A stretch of 64,000 nucleotides of DNA, taken from the NCBI GenBank assembly GCA_028532985.1, contig JANCIK010000006.1, positions 1,860,001 through 1,924,000 on the forward strand. Direction: 5' to 3'. Both the position numbers and the translations under genes were made by a program. Numbering within the stretch: position 1 is the stretch's first letter; each line of letters opens with the position of its first letter. Below the pieces are notes generated by a model. It searched no databases. It saw nothing but the letters and a program-made list of their open reading frames with translations, and was not told the origin of the DNA. The stretch is from Stropharia rugosoannulata (taxonomy: Eukaryota > Basidiomycota > Agaricomycetes > Agaricales > Strophariaceae). Shown piece by piece: positions 21,838-33,844 of this stretch.

Positions 21838-24484
21838 ATGATGGACAAAGATACCGCTCCTCCACATCGAGGTAATTGTCGCTTCAGCTTCATTTCAATG
21901 TTTTCCATTTACTAATTGGTCGTCGCACCAGAGGGCGAAGCGAAGGACAAAGCTATCAAAAACGCAGGTAAGTATATGCATCCAATGCACCAAGTCAAGC
22001 CAAACTCACACATCCTTCCCAGTCTGGAAACGAGACCAGTCGAGTCGCAAACACTCTCAAGGTGTGAAATCCACGGTAACTTCTACACATATTACTCATC
22101 ATAATTCATGGGACAGATGGCCAAGAAGAACACACACGTACCCAAGAACAAGAGTTGCTGGATGAACACGACAAACAGGTCGCACACACTGCGGAGGAGG
22201 CGTCCTCTGACGCAGAAGTTGCAGGTGATGTAGCGATAAGGATTGGCCACAATAGATGCTGAACAATATTCAGTTCAGCGCAAACGCAAATGACGTTACA
22301 TAGGCTCTGACGAAGACGTACCAGGTGGGCATGCAAACTGTTCCCTTATCTCTACTCCATCCTCGCTGAAATCGTGTTTCACGCATCTTGCATCGCCAGG
22401 GGAATCTCGCCTCACAGCCAAGAAAGCTGGCCAGAGTGGGGTGACAGCAAAGGGGATATGCAAGTCTGGACGGCCTGGTAAGTAGAATTGTATCAATGCC
22501 AACAAACTTGATACTTACATCATGTGTTCACGTAGTTGTGACCAACGTGATCGTAAGCGAGTCAGAGGTGGACTCGTACTCTGGTGGCAGCAACTCCGAC
22601 AATTCCCAGGAGTCACTCGACAAAGACGAGTCGGATGGCAATGACGAAGGGGATCTAGACTCAGAAGACCCTGATGATGTGAGTGTACCACACTTTCCTA
22701 CATTTCTCATTGACAACGAGCATTACTTAGGGCCCTGAAATTATGGACGATCAGTCGCCTTCGCACACTGGCTGCCTCGCAAAGGGCCAGATGTACCGTC
22801 AATCGACCACCGCACGTCAACAGCAGGGCAAACGGGCTAATGCATTACAGACATTCACAGCCCAGGCATCTCGTTCTGTGCCCCTGTCACGCTCGGAGCC
22901 TCTGACGCCCCCGCCGACCCAGCGTACTGCCCGTGTCCCTAGCCCTCAACGCCCCCGAGTTAAAACGAAAAAGGGACAGTCAAGTGTTGCACAGGGATAC
23001 GCCCCGCCTGCCCAGAATGCAGGTCATTCAGCTGAGGAGCAGATCCGAGGCCAATCACTTCCCATGCCCGTGCCCGTGCCACCTCGCCAGATAACCGACA
23101 ACATTTCAGACGAAGACGACCGTGACATAATGTCTGGCAGAGTCGCTACGACCACCTCTGCATCAAAGAAATCCAAAACCCAGAAGAAGAGGAAGGTTAG
23201 TTGATGAAAGTAAGATATGTTCCTACACTGACTCTCCTTTCGGTAGGGACGCGACAGGTATGCTGAGAAATTAGCAGCAGAGGTAAGTCATCCATGACAT
23301 TTTGCATCATTGTAGTTGATGTTCATTTCCCGCCAATGCCTTAGGAACCCGTCATACGCGAGAAACTATCAAAAAAAGAAGAAGTCGTACCCGTCGAGTG
23401 GCCAGTCCATGCCATGTTAATCAAACCGCGCAAGGGGCACGAAATTGCTTTGCTCAAGCAGCCGAGTTCAATTCAAGATGTTGTACACCAAGCTATCGAC
23501 CTAATGATGGACGACCTCGTGCTCAAAAACGCCTGGCCGGAAATGGAGGCGCGTTCTACTTACGGAAAGGATATTGTTTTGAAGGCTTGCCGGAGCCTGG
23601 CTGAGGAACACAAGCCGATTGTCGACATCAAAAAACGTGTTAAACACGATCCAGCATTCGCGAAAGCACTCGGGGCCATGGTAAGTGCCATCAATGTGTT
23701 GTATGATGCGGCTACTGACTGTGGCAGGCCATTGACCGACTGTCAACCCAGCGGGGCCATGCTAAGAAGAAAGGTGTTGCTTACACACCATTCTTCCAGC
23801 TCAGCCTCAACACCGACTGTAAAGAACGGGTCAAATCATTGTTTACAAAGCACCAGTACATTTTCCCGGGGGAATGGGGAAGCGGGGATCAAAAAAATGT
23901 ATGTCTTACTTCGCCACTATAGTACATACTGACAGTGTTGCAGGAGTGGCAACCACGCCGACAAGAACCATACCTCAATGTTCCAATCATCGACACAATT
24001 TGCGCCGCTTATTTTGGGTCAACGCAATCATTGGGCCGCGGTTATGTTGAATCTTTCAAAGCATTGGCCCCAAAAAAGGAGAAGGATCAGGATGAAGAGC
24101 CTGAGTTATCGATTCCGCTCGTCGCCTTGTGTACGACTGGGGTGAGTGTTTAATAATATGATTCCTAGCTCAGCCTCTCATAGTGTTTATATGGGTCGAA
24201 TAAAGGTGTATGCAGGCATTTATGAATACCGTTCGGGCCAGCGTGAAGAGGCGGCATTCAACGGTAATGTCTTTGGCTCAGTTTACTCAAAACATGTCTC
24301 TGTCCTTGATCAGCTCAAGAGAACCAAGCCAACTTTATATCACTCGGTCATGTCATGTCTTTACCAGGCAGTCACGTAAGTTATATCTTTTCCTTTTGAC
24401 AGTGTTCTGAATATGAATGTCAGTCCACTCGTCACTGAGAACAAGGTTGAAGATGAAGACATACTATCCCTCATTGATATGTAA
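21838..24484 (+). CDS. DUF6532-type protein gene of Plavaka transposon (left copy, intact)
   Basis: Fourteen exons join in frame to 631 aa: 21838-21871, 21932-21967, 22023-22061, 22117-22224, 22304-22324, 22400-22477, 22536-22678, 22731-23195, 23247-23282, 23345-23680, 23728-23898, 23944-24141, 24206-24375 and 24424-24484. The first 350 residues are disordered, acidic, then Ser/Pro/Lys-rich with a basic KKSKTQKKRKV signal. The C-terminal 280 match the DUF6532 pattern found widely in Agaricomycetes: SSIQDVVHQAIDLMMDDLVL, KHQYIFPGEWG, VPIIDTICAAYFG, LVALCTTGVYAGIYEYRSG. Biochemical function is unknown. It faces the transposase across a 243 bp shared promoter, so co-expression with transposition is likely (inference). 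Confidence 0.72.
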
Positions 24485-24868
24485 TCTCACTTCTGTAGTC
24501 CAGAGTAATATATATCACTGTGTTGCTTGTTGCTTTCAATAAGGTCATAAATACATAATAAATAATTGAAATTTTGGTTGTAAATGCGTCTTTGTCCGCC
24601 CTAATACTTGGATAACCCACATATAAACTGAGAAAAGTGTGTGGTAAGAAGTGAATATTATACATGAAATTGGATGGTCATTCCACAATATTTCGCGACT
24701 AATAGACAAATAACCAACTAGTAAACTTAGGTAATGGCACATGATATTACTACTGGACCACTCCAATTCACGGTAATTCCCGGTAATCAGGTAATCGCAG
24801 TATTACTGGCTGATTCAAGGTAATACAGAGTATTATGGTGCAATTTCCAAAACACAGGATACCTGATG

Positions 24869-27800
24869 GGTGGCGTGCTGATGAAATGTTCTGTTCGATT
24901 CCTAGCAGACGCATTAGTTCACGCATGAAACGGGCAATGAATTGGGGGCCTCTGTCAGAAATGACAGTATCAGGTAGGCCGAAGTCTTTCCAGACATGGT
25001 CGCGGTAGCAGCGGGCAGCTTGTTCAGCTGTTATGGTCTTCGAACAAGGGATAAAGCGGGCCATTTTCGATTTTCTGTCAACGCACACCATGATGGAGTC
25101 ATGTCCTTTTGAGCAAGGGAGGTCAGTGATGAAATCGCAGCAGATTTTGGCCCAGTTTTGGTCCGGGATAGCGTTAGGGGACAAAAGACCAAGAGGTTTC
25201 TGGCGAAGGGGTTTGGTGCATTGGCAGGTAGTGCAACCGTCAACATATGCATGGACATTGCGAGTCAATGATGGCCAGTAGAAGTCACGAGTGATGAGTT
25301 CCACTGTCTTGGTACGGCCAGGGTGACCTGCTGTGTAGGAGTCGTGGCATTCGTGGATAACACTTTCACGTAGGTTAGCAAGGTCAGGTACAAAAATGCG
25401 ATTGTACCAGGTTGCGAGGCCATGTTGGAACGACCATTCGGAGGATTTGGATCTGTTGGCCTTGAAGAAATCCTGAGCGGCGGGCCATTGTTGACGGATG
25501 GATTCAATGAGGGGACTTGGGGAATATGACAGTTCAGAAGGTAAGCATCGGATATGTTCGGGTCGTAGCAGCGTAATTGAGTCATTGTCTGCAGAGCCTT
25601 TATCATAGTCCGGTCTGCGGGAAAGGGCGTCTGAACAGACCATTGTTGATCCAGGACGATGATTTAGGACAAAGTCATAGTCGCCGAGCTCGAGAGACCA
25701 GCGGGCTTGTCGCCTGTTGAGTTTCTGGGCAGTCATAAAGTACTGAAGGTTCTTGTGGTCGGACAAGATTTGGAAGGGCTGCGTGGTTCCATGGAGGTAA
25801 CGACGCCACTCAGAGAGAGCGCGCATGATAGACAATAGCTCGCAGTCGTGTATTTCATAGTTACGTTCGACATCTGAAAGCAATTTGGAGAGGAAGGCAA
25901 CAGGATGCCAAGTTTCATTAACAAGTTGGGAGAGGACTGCTCCGGTTGCGAAGCCTGACGAGTCAGCTTCTATTCTGAAGGGGGCGTCGTCCAGGAGGAT
26001 TGAGAGGACTGGGTCACTGAGTATAGCATTACGCAAAGAATCGAAGGCGCGTTGTTCATTGTCAGACCACGACCATTCAATATTGCCACAAAGACGGTTG
26101 AGGGGTGCTGCAGTGTCTGCAAAGTGATGAATAAATCTGCGGTAAAAGTTAGCGAAGCCCAGAAATTGCTGAACATCTTTTTTGTTTCGGGGGCGGGGCC
26201 AGGAAGAGACGGCCTCGAGTTTCTTCATATCCATTCGCAGTTGTCCGAACGAGACGACGACACCGAGGTACTCGACTTCCGATGCTTCAAAGACACATTT
26301 CTCGGGTTTTAAACAGAGGTGATTGTCCTTTAAGATCTGGAGGACTTGTTTAGTTAAGATGCGATGAGTAGTCAGGTCATTTGTGAAGATTAGAATGTCA
26401 TCCATATAGATGATAACATGGCCTGTCAGGATGAGCTCACGGAACAAGTCGTTCATCATGTTCTGAAACGTTGCGGGCGAGTTCGTCAGGCCAAAGAACA
26501 TGACAAGAGGTTCGAAAAGACCATGATTAGTTATGAAGGCAGCTTTGTGTTCGTCGCCTTGTTTCATACGGACATTATTGTAGCCCCAACGGATGTCGAG
26601 CTTCGTGAAGTAGCGTGCGTCTTTGAGCTTGTCCATTAGGTCTGAGATGAGTGGGAGTGGGTAACGATTTCGTATGGTCATGTCGTTGAGTCTGCGGTAG
26701 TCTTGAACAGGGCGAAGAGAGCCGTCTTTCTTCTTAACAAAAAAGAAAGGAGATGCAATGTGAGATTTTGAGGGACGAATGCAGCCGGACGCGAGATGTT
26801 CTGCCAGGAATTTATCGAGCTCTAGTTGTTCAGATTTTGATAGGGGGTACACCTTACTGGAGATGGGTTTAGCATCTGGTTTGAGCTCGATGCCATGGTC
26901 CCATGCGCGGTGTGGCGGCAGTTGGTCGAACTCAGACTCAGAGAAAACAGGGGCAAATTCCTTTAAGTAGCGGTCGAGCGGTGATGCGGACTCTTTTGTT
27001 TTCTGTAAGAAGTTGGTGACGGCTGGAGGGGTAGAGCTGGATATATTTGGGGCAACGATATTGACGCAGAGGAAAGCATCGTCGTCTGGTTGAAGTTCCG
27101 TGGTGACGATGTCACGCCATTGAGTATCGATATCGTCATCCTCGAATACGGAGGGTTCATGGTGGGCATCATGCAGTGCACGAATATCGTCATGGTCGGG
27201 TCCAGCAAGGGTAGAGGACATGGGGGTTGGAGTAGTCCGTGGAGTTGAAAGTGGGTCGGAGTCGATGTGACATGACGGTGGGCAGCAGGCGAAGCAAAGG
27301 CGGCCAGAGGGCCAGTCGACAAGTGGATTGTGGTGGCATAGCCAGGCAAGGCCGAGGATAACTTCGGAAGAGCCGATGTTTGTCAGGCGGAATGTAATAT
27401 CTTCAACGTGGTTGTCTATTTTTAGAGTTAGTGAGCAAACGTGTGTGATGGCACCTGAAGTATTCAAAGTGTTGTCTGCGTTGTAGACGCCAATGGGGAA
27501 AGGGAGGGGGGTCAGAGGAAAATTATGTTTCTTAGCGAAGTCAGTATGCATGTAGGCTTTACGTGAAGCGCCGCAATCGAGAAGGGCAGCATCGACAGGA
27601 ACGGAAACGGACCCGTCGCGAGAGGACACAGAAGCAGTGATGACCACTGACTCATCTTGAACGCGTCCAGCGCAACTGATACGATTGATTTGGTCGTGGT
27701 CCTGCTTGAGTTGTAGGAGTACTTGGAGGGCCTCGGGTTTATCTAAAAATAAAAGGGATTTGATGAGATAAGGGGTGACTTCTAGCGTTCTCGACCTATT

Positions 27801-28160
27801 GACCCAGTTCAAGAGTAGCTTTGTGACCTTATTAGTATCCGGGTAAGCAGAGCAGATGGTCTCTAAAAACTTGGTGGCAAAGCTGGGTGAGGACCCACGA
27901 CCAGGAAATTTGGGGTGGGTGGATGGGGCAAGGTCAGGCGTCACCGGTAACGAGAAGTAGTTGTTAGTGTTAGTGATTGGCATGAGAAGTTCGTTATTCG
28001 GCGACGGGTGTAGAGGGCGATTGAGCCGCGATTCGAAGTCTGGAATTTCAATGCAAGATGAGCGTTGTGGCTTGGCAGCGGTTTTATTGGACAAAGATGT
28101 TGTATTAGTTATTGAAGGAACAACATATCTATCTACGGGCGGCGAGGACGCTGGATTCAC
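24869..28160 (-). pseudogene. Gypsy Pol, 5' part (protease, RT, RNase H, integrase), cut by Plavaka insertion
   Basis: The frame opens at 28160, overlapping the gag stop by 4 nt in the -1 frame with no ATG, so it is probably made by frameshift or reinitiation. Order: aspartic protease (ALLDCGAS, with Cys after the catalytic Asp), reverse transcriptase (VQDYRRLNDMT, KLDIRWGYNNVR, YMDD), RNase H (EADSSGFATGAVLSQ, NLQYFMT), integrase zinc finger (HECHDSYTAGHPGRTK, CTTCQC) and core (DFITDLP, DTVISDRGPQF). It stops being Pol at SSARHP; codons beyond 24868 come from the transposon end. The rest of the integrase, including the expected catalytic Glu, is on the other strand at 41253-42069. The gene is therefore non-functional. 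Confidence 0.92.
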
Positions 28161-29692
28161 TCGTCGCTGTGTACAAAAAACGGCTCGAGGTAAGACTGCA
28201 GGCGGTCAATCACGTCCGCATCATCGTCGTAGTCCGCGGAATCAGCACAGTCCTCGGTGTCAATGACCTTACGGACGAGCTCGAAGGATTCTTGAAGGTT
28301 GTCAACATGATCAATCATCTTCTTGACTCGGTCGCTGATTTTGCGAGGCTCAGGGCAGAAGCGGGAGATGTGTCCGGTCTTGCCGCACGCATAGCATAGT
28401 TTACCGGAGGAGTCTTTGGCCGTGGGATTGGGGGGAGGGGCAATACGCTTATCTGAGGTAGGGACAGTAGTTGCCGCGGGTTGTGCGGTAGTAGTTTGTT
28501 GGGGCGTGCGCGTGAAGGAGCGTTGGCGGCGGAAGAAAGGCTTGTTGTATCGACGCGCGGGTACTGGTTGGGTTGTTTGTCTGATGCTGCCAATGTTGCG
28601 TGAGTTAGCTTCACGTTGGCGGATGTCGTTGTCAGACTGTAAGATAAGGGCTTTCCAGCCAGCGAGTGTAGTCGGCGCAGGGACGTGCTTGCGGCACTCA
28701 GCTAGGAGCTGGTCAGTCAGTGCTCGCTGAAGGAAAAGCAGAGATGCGTCGTCGCCAAACCGGGATTTGCGCGCTAGGTGGTCGAACTCGACAATTAGTG
28801 CGCTAGCGTTGCGTGTACCTTGAGAGAGGTGTATGAGACGATGTTGTGCGTCTTCGCGCTCGTGAGGATTGGCAAAAGCGGCTCGCAAGCGGGTTTCAAA
28901 AGCTGTCCAGCTCGAGAATACAAAAATACCGGAGGTGATCTCGTCGTATAAATCAGTAACCCACTCAGTTGCATCGCCCTTGATGAGTGTGAGTGCATAG
29001 CGAATTTGCTTTTCTGGTGAGTTATATTCGCGAGGTTGTGCCTGGAAGATGTTGATGCAGGCGTTGAGGAAGGTCTGTAGTTGACCTGGATCACCAGTGA
29101 ATGTATCGGGTGTGGGCATGTGGATCTTCGAAGATGAAGGTGTTATAGACATGTTCAGGATGGCCTGGTTTTGAACAAGGGACATTGTTGTTGACATAGA
29201 GTTCATAGCCGTTTCAAAAGCTGTAACAAGTTTTGAGATAATGTCAGCATTGCGATCGGTACTGGAGCGAGATTGGGAACGAGAGTGGTGCCGACAGTGG
29301 CGGTGGCGGTGAGACGAACGAGAACGCGAGCGGGACGTAAGAGGGCGGTGATGCCGAGGGTGGTACGGAGTCTCGTCCTGGGCGACCGATTTGCCTTTGT
29401 CGAGTGAGCGAGTTGTATGACTAGGAATGGCTCTTGACGCCGAGAAGAGATGCGAGGGGCCCGGGTGCATAGATGAGGCACCTAACGCCGATGGCGTGGG
29501 CGGATCGTCCGTGGGGTTCGGTGAGAGAGAGTCACCTGTATCGGATGGCAGCAAGGTAACGAGGTGAGGCAGAGTATCTCGGACAGGCGAGGTTACGGGT
29601 GAAAGTCCAGCAGAGTGCAGCAGTGCGGGGTCGTCAGCTTGTTGCGCAGACGAAGTGGCGCTTTTAGAGCGCTTTTTTGAAGTGCCAGCCAT
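28157..29692 (-). CDS. Gypsy Gag polyprotein
   Basis: From ATG 29692 the product is 511 aa. It has a Ser/Arg-rich N-terminal third with an SR-like stretch (about 135-165), a capsid-like region (FTGDPGQLQTFLNACINIFQ, FSSWTAFETRLRAAFANPHE, about 225-330) of the Ty3/Gypsy Gag family, and one canonical zinc knuckle, CYACGKTGHISRFC (C-x2-C-x4-H-x4-C), near residue 445. Gag assembles virus-like particles and binds element RNA. It is followed directly by pol in the -1 frame. The frame is intact, but the gene is in inverted orientation relative to its LTR promoter and is probably not transcribed from it. Confidence 0.88.
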   Translation of the reverse strand: MAGTSKKRSKSATSSAQQADDPALLHSAGLSPVTSPVRDTLPHLVTLLPSDTGDSLSPNPTDDPPTPSALGASSMHPGPSHLFSASRAIPSHTTRSLDKGKSVAQDETPYHPRHHRPLTSRSRSRSSHRHRHCRHHSRSQSRSSTDRNADIISKLVTAFETAMNSMSTTMSLVQNQAILNMSITPSSSKIHMPTPDTFTGDPGQLQTFLNACINIFQAQPREYNSPEKQIRYALTLIKGDATEWVTDLYDEITSGIFVFSSWTAFETRLRAAFANPHEREDAQHRLIHLSQGTRNASALIVEFDHLARKSRFGDDASLLFLQRALTDQLLAECRKHVPAPTTLAGWKALILQSDNDIRQREANSRNIGSIRQTTQPVPARRYNKPFFRRQRSFTRTPQQTTTAQPAATTVPTSDKRIAPPPNPTAKDSSGKLCYACGKTGHISRFCPEPRKISDRVKKMIDHVDNLQESFELVRKVIDTEDCADSADYDDDADVIDRLQSYLEPFFVHSDE

Positions 29693-29966
29693 TAGAGTGA
29701 GAGAGGCCGTTCTAGTGAGGGACAAGAAGCAGGGGGGCGCCAAGAAATCAGTGCGCGCTAAAAGTAGAATCAAGCCAAGCGAAGAGAACGCGAGCAGAAC
29801 TTGAACGAGAACACGAACGAGCAAGAGTCAGCAGAGAGCGAGTGAAGCAGAGCAAAATAGAAGCGAGTGAGCTGTATGCAGAAGAGAGAAAAGTCGATAT
29901 AAGCGCTGAGAGAACTCTAGTAGGAACGTGAGTATATGTGTTGGTATGAGTAAAAAGTAAAGTGAA

Positions 29967-30571
29967 TTAGACGCGAATGTCGCAAAGGAGCTGATTAAGC
30001 AGCATAGACCAGTCATTAGAGGAAATGGGCTCGTTAAGCAGCCAGAGACGGAGGGCAAGCAGAGTGTCGGTGTTGTGAAGGATGGAGAACGTCTCGCGCT
30101 GAATTATACGGATTCTGTGAAGCTCGGTGAGACGGGCCTGTCGGTGTTGATGGAGGTTAGTCCAGGGGAGGGAGGGGTCGACAGGGGGGTTGTCAATACA
30201 GGCAATGCTGGCCGCAAGACGGGTGAGTTCTTCAGTGAGGAAGGTAAGGCGGGCCTCGACAAAGGGGCGGGCGAAAATGAGCTGGTCGAACGTTGGGTTG
30301 AAGCGTAACAGCACAGGGCCGACGTCGGGGACATCGGCGGAATCCGCGTACTGAGAACGGAGATCTGCAATACAAGCGATAAGGGCGATCTTAGTAGATT
30401 TTAGGCGTGATGCGGTGGCGTCACCGTAAGTGGTGAGAGTAGGACCGAGAGTATGGCGAGGGATGGGTGGTTCAGGAGGAGGGGGCGAAACGGGGGCAGG
30501 AGAGACAGAATGAGCAAGTAGGGGGGGAAGGACAGGTGGGTTTTCGGGTTGGGAAGATTCAGAGGAGGCCA
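29967..30571 (-). CDS. Gypsy 5' open reading region upstream of gag (partial)
   Basis: An open frame of about 200 codons lies between the transposon junction and gag. Its 5' continuation is on the far side of the left Plavaka copy (14151-14192), where the joined frame stays open back to a TAG just after the LTR. There is no ATG near its start. The encoded sequence is Pro/Ser-rich, then helical (FDQLIFARPFVEARLTFLTE). It may be a leader protein made by readthrough or a non-AUG start, or simply unstopped leader RNA. I recognise no domain. Confidence 0.4.
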
Positions 30572-30955
30572 CATCAGGTATCCTGTGTTTTGGAAATTGC
30601 ACCATAATACTCTGTATTACCTTGAATCAGCCAGTAATACTGCGATTACCTGATTACCGGGAATTACCGTGAATTGGAGTGGTCCAGTAGTAATATCATG
30701 TGCCATTACCTAAGTTTACTAGTTGGTTATTTGTCTATTAGTCGCGAAATATTGTGGAATGACCATCCAATTTCATGTATAATATTCACTTCTTACCACA
30801 CACTTTTCTCAGTTTATATGTGGGTTATCCAAGTATTAGGGCGGACAAAGACGCATTTACAACCAAAATTTCAATTATTTATTATGTATTTATGACCTTA
30901 TTGAAAGCAACAAGCAACACAGTGATATATATTACTCTGGACTACAGAAGTGAGA

Positions 30956-33601
30956 TTACATATCAATGAGGGATAGTATGTCTTCATCTTCAACCTTGTT
31001 CTCAGTGACGAGTGGACTGACATTCATATTCAGAACACTGTCAAAAGGAAAAGATATAACTTACGTGACTGCCTGGTAAAGACATGACATGACCGAGTGA
31101 TATAAAGTTGGCTTGGTTCTCTTGAGCTGATCAAGGACAGAGACATGTTTTGAGTAAACTGAGCCAAAGACATTACCGTTGAATGCCGCCTCTTCACGCT
31201 GGCCCGAACGGTATTCATAAATGCCTGCATACACCTTTATTCGACCCATATAAACACTATGAGAGGCTGAGCTAGGAATCATATTATTAAACACTCACCC
31301 CAGTCGTACACAAGGCGACGAGCGGAATCGATAACTCAGGCTCTTCATCCTGATCCTTCTCCTTTTTTGGGGCCAATGCTTTGAAAGATTCAACATAACC
31401 GCGGCCCAATGATTGCGTTGACCCAAAATAAGCGGCGCAAATTGTGTCGATGATTGGAACATTGAGGTATGGTTCTTGTCGGCGTGGTTGCCACTCCTGC
31501 AACACTGTCAGTATGTACTATAGTGGCGAAGTAAGACATACATTTTTTTGATCCCCGCTTCCCCATTCCCCCGGGAAAATGTACTGGTGCTTTGTAAACA
31601 ATGATTTGACCCGTTCTTTACAGTCGGTGTTGAGGCTGAGCTGGAAGAATGGTGTGTAAGCAACACCTTTCTTCTTAGCATGGCCCCGCTGGGTTGACAG
31701 TCGGTCAATGGCCTGCCACAGTCAGTAGCCGCATCATACAACACATTGATGGCACTTACCATGGCCCCGAGTGCTTTCGCGAATGCTGGATCGTGTTTAA
31801 CACGTTTTTTGATGTCGACAATCGGCTTGTGTTCCTCAGCCAGGCTCCGGCAAGCCTTCAAAACAATATCCTTTCCGTAAGTAGAACGCGCCTCCATTTC
31901 CGGCCAGGCGTTTTTGAGCACGAGGTCGTCCATCATTAGGTCGATAGCTTGGTGTACAACATCTTGAATTGAACTCGGCTGCTTGAGCAAAGCAATTTCG
32001 TGCCCCTTGCGCGGTTTGATTAACATGGCATGGACTGGCCACTCGACGGGTACGACTTCTTCTTTTTTTGATAGTTTCTCGCGTATGACGGGTTCCTAAG
32101 GCATTGGCGGGAAATGAACATCAACTACAATGATGCAAAATGTCATGGATGACTTACCTCTGCTGCTAATTTCTCAGCATACCTGTCGCGTCCCTACCGA
32201 AAGGAGAGTCAGTGTAGGAACATATCTTACTTTCATCAACTAACCTTCCTCTTCTTCTGGGTTTTGGATTTCTTTGATGCAGAGGTGGTCGTAGCGACTC
32301 TGCCAGACATTATGTCACGGTCGTCTTCGTCTGAAATGTTGTCGGTTATCTGGCGAGGTGGCACGGGCACGGGCATGGGAAGTGATTGGCCTCGGATCTG
32401 CTCCTCAGCTGAATGACCTGCATTCTGGGCAGGCGGGCGTATCCCTGTGCAACACTTGACTGTCCCTTTTTCGCTTTAACTCGGGGCGTTGAGGGCTAGG
32501 GACACGGGCAGTACGCTGGGTCGGCGGGCGTCAGAGGCTCCGAGCGTGACAGGGGCACAGAACGAGATGCCTGGGCTGTGAATGTCTGTAATGCATTAGC
32601 CCGTTTGCCCTGCTGTTGACGTGCGGTGGTCGATTGACGGTACATCTGGCCCTTTGCGAGGCAGCCAGTGTGCGAAGGCGACTGATCGTCCATAATTTCA
32701 GGGCCCTAAGTAATGCTCGTTGTCAATGAGAAATGTAGGAAAGTGTGGTACACTCACATCATCAGGGTCTTCTGAGTCTAGATCCCCTTCGTCATTGCCA
32801 TCCGACTCGTCTTTGTCGAGTGACTCCTGGGAATTGTCGGAGTTGCTGCCACCAGAGTACGAGTCCACCTCTGACTCGCTTACGATCACGTTGGTCACAA
32901 CTACGTGAACACATGATGTAAGTATCAAGTTTGTTGGCATTGATACAATTCTACTTACCAGGCCGTCCAGACTTGCATATCCCCTTTGCTGTCACCCCAC
33001 TCTGGCCAGCTTTCTTGGCTGTGAGGCGAGATTCCCCTGGCGATGCAAGATGCGTGAAACACGATTTCAGCGAGGATGGAGTAGAGATAAGGGAACAGTT
33101 TGCATGCCCACCTGGTACGTCTTCGTCAGAGCCTATGTAACGTCATTTGCGTTTGCGCTGAACTGAATATTGTTCAGCATCTATTGTGGCCAATCCTTAT
33201 CGCTACATCACCTGCAACTTCTGCGTCAGAGGACGCCTCCTCCGCAGTGTGTGCGACCTGTTTGTCGTGTTCATCCAGCAACTCTTGTTCTTGGGTACGT
33301 GTGTGTTCTTCTTGGCCATCTGTCCCATGAATTATGATGAGTAATATGTGTAGAAGTTACCGTGGATTTCACACCTTGAGAGTGTTTGCGACTCGACTGG
33401 TCTCGTTTCCAGACTGGGAAGGATGTGTGAGTTTGGCTTGACTTGGTGCATTGGATGCATATACTTACCTGCGTTTTTGATAGCTTTGTCCTTCGCCTTT
33501 CGGCCCTCTGGTGCGACGACCAATTAGTAAATGGAAAACATTGAATTGAAGCTGAAGTGACAATTACCTCGATGTGGAGGAGCTGTATCTTTGTCCATCA
33601 T
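30956..33601 (-). CDS. DUF6532-type protein gene of Plavaka transposon (right copy, damaged)
   Basis: This is the mirror of the intact left gene, start 33601, stop about 30956. Several bases are missing from C-runs in the Pro-rich exon (around 32440-32525), which shifts the frame at the LTP(P) position and would truncate the protein before the DUF6532 domain. A net +3 change is also present in the second exon (about 33500). The domain-coding exons downstream are otherwise unchanged. Whether the C-run losses are real mutations or base-calling errors cannot be told from the sequence alone. Confidence 0.6.
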
Positions 33602-33844
33602 TACCTGGACCGATAGACAGAGCGGTGGGGTGGGGGTGGGGGTGGGGGATGATTGTGCAACAGGACAAGAAAGAAAGTCACGGTGAGTGGAAATTTTGAC
33701 TTGTGCAGAACAGACTAATCTGAACCTATGCCAAGACCATGCAACGGCGTGTCTGCCAGGGCTGTCCCGAGACGACCCGATCAAGTGCAATACGCCCTCT
33801 CAACACATTCTCTCTGTCGTAGCCACGCCGTAGTGATAACCTCG
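33602..33844. promoter_or_regulatory. Bidirectional transposon promoter with G-rich tract (right copy)
   Basis: Mirror of the left-arm promoter. The G4-5 runs at about 33628-33651 read GGGG and GGGGG separated by single T on the plus strand, upstream of the transposase. Confidence 0.45.

Larger units (their letters stand above)
14193..24868 (-). mobile_element. Plavaka-type (CACTA-related) DNA transposon, left copy
   Basis: The 10,676 bp copy starts CATCAGGAAAAATGTGATTTGG and ends, reverse-complemented, CATCAGGTATCCTGTGTTTTGG: imperfect terminal inverted repeats with 17 of 22 matches. Subterminal regions are rich in short GGTAAT/ATTACC motifs. It encodes a Plavaka transposase (minus), a divergent DUF6532-type gene (plus) and smaller genes. 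Flanks are TG (14191-14192) on the left and GG (24869-24870) on the right, so it has no matching target duplication of its own; the partners lie at the other copy. It is nearly identical to 30572-41252 in reverse. Confidence 0.88.

Noticed and set aside
24471..24766. Frames at the inner transposon ends (mirrors 30674-30969).
   Set aside because: They fall in subterminal repeat sequence, are short, and overlap each other; no protein-like pattern.
24768..24868. C-terminal residues of the apparent Pol frame after SSARHP.
   Set aside because: They are translated transposon end sequence; true Pol continues at 41253.
30572..30605. ATG of the Gypsy leader frame (MVQFPKHRIPDV).
   Set aside because: These codons come from the transposon terminal repeat, not from the Gypsy element.
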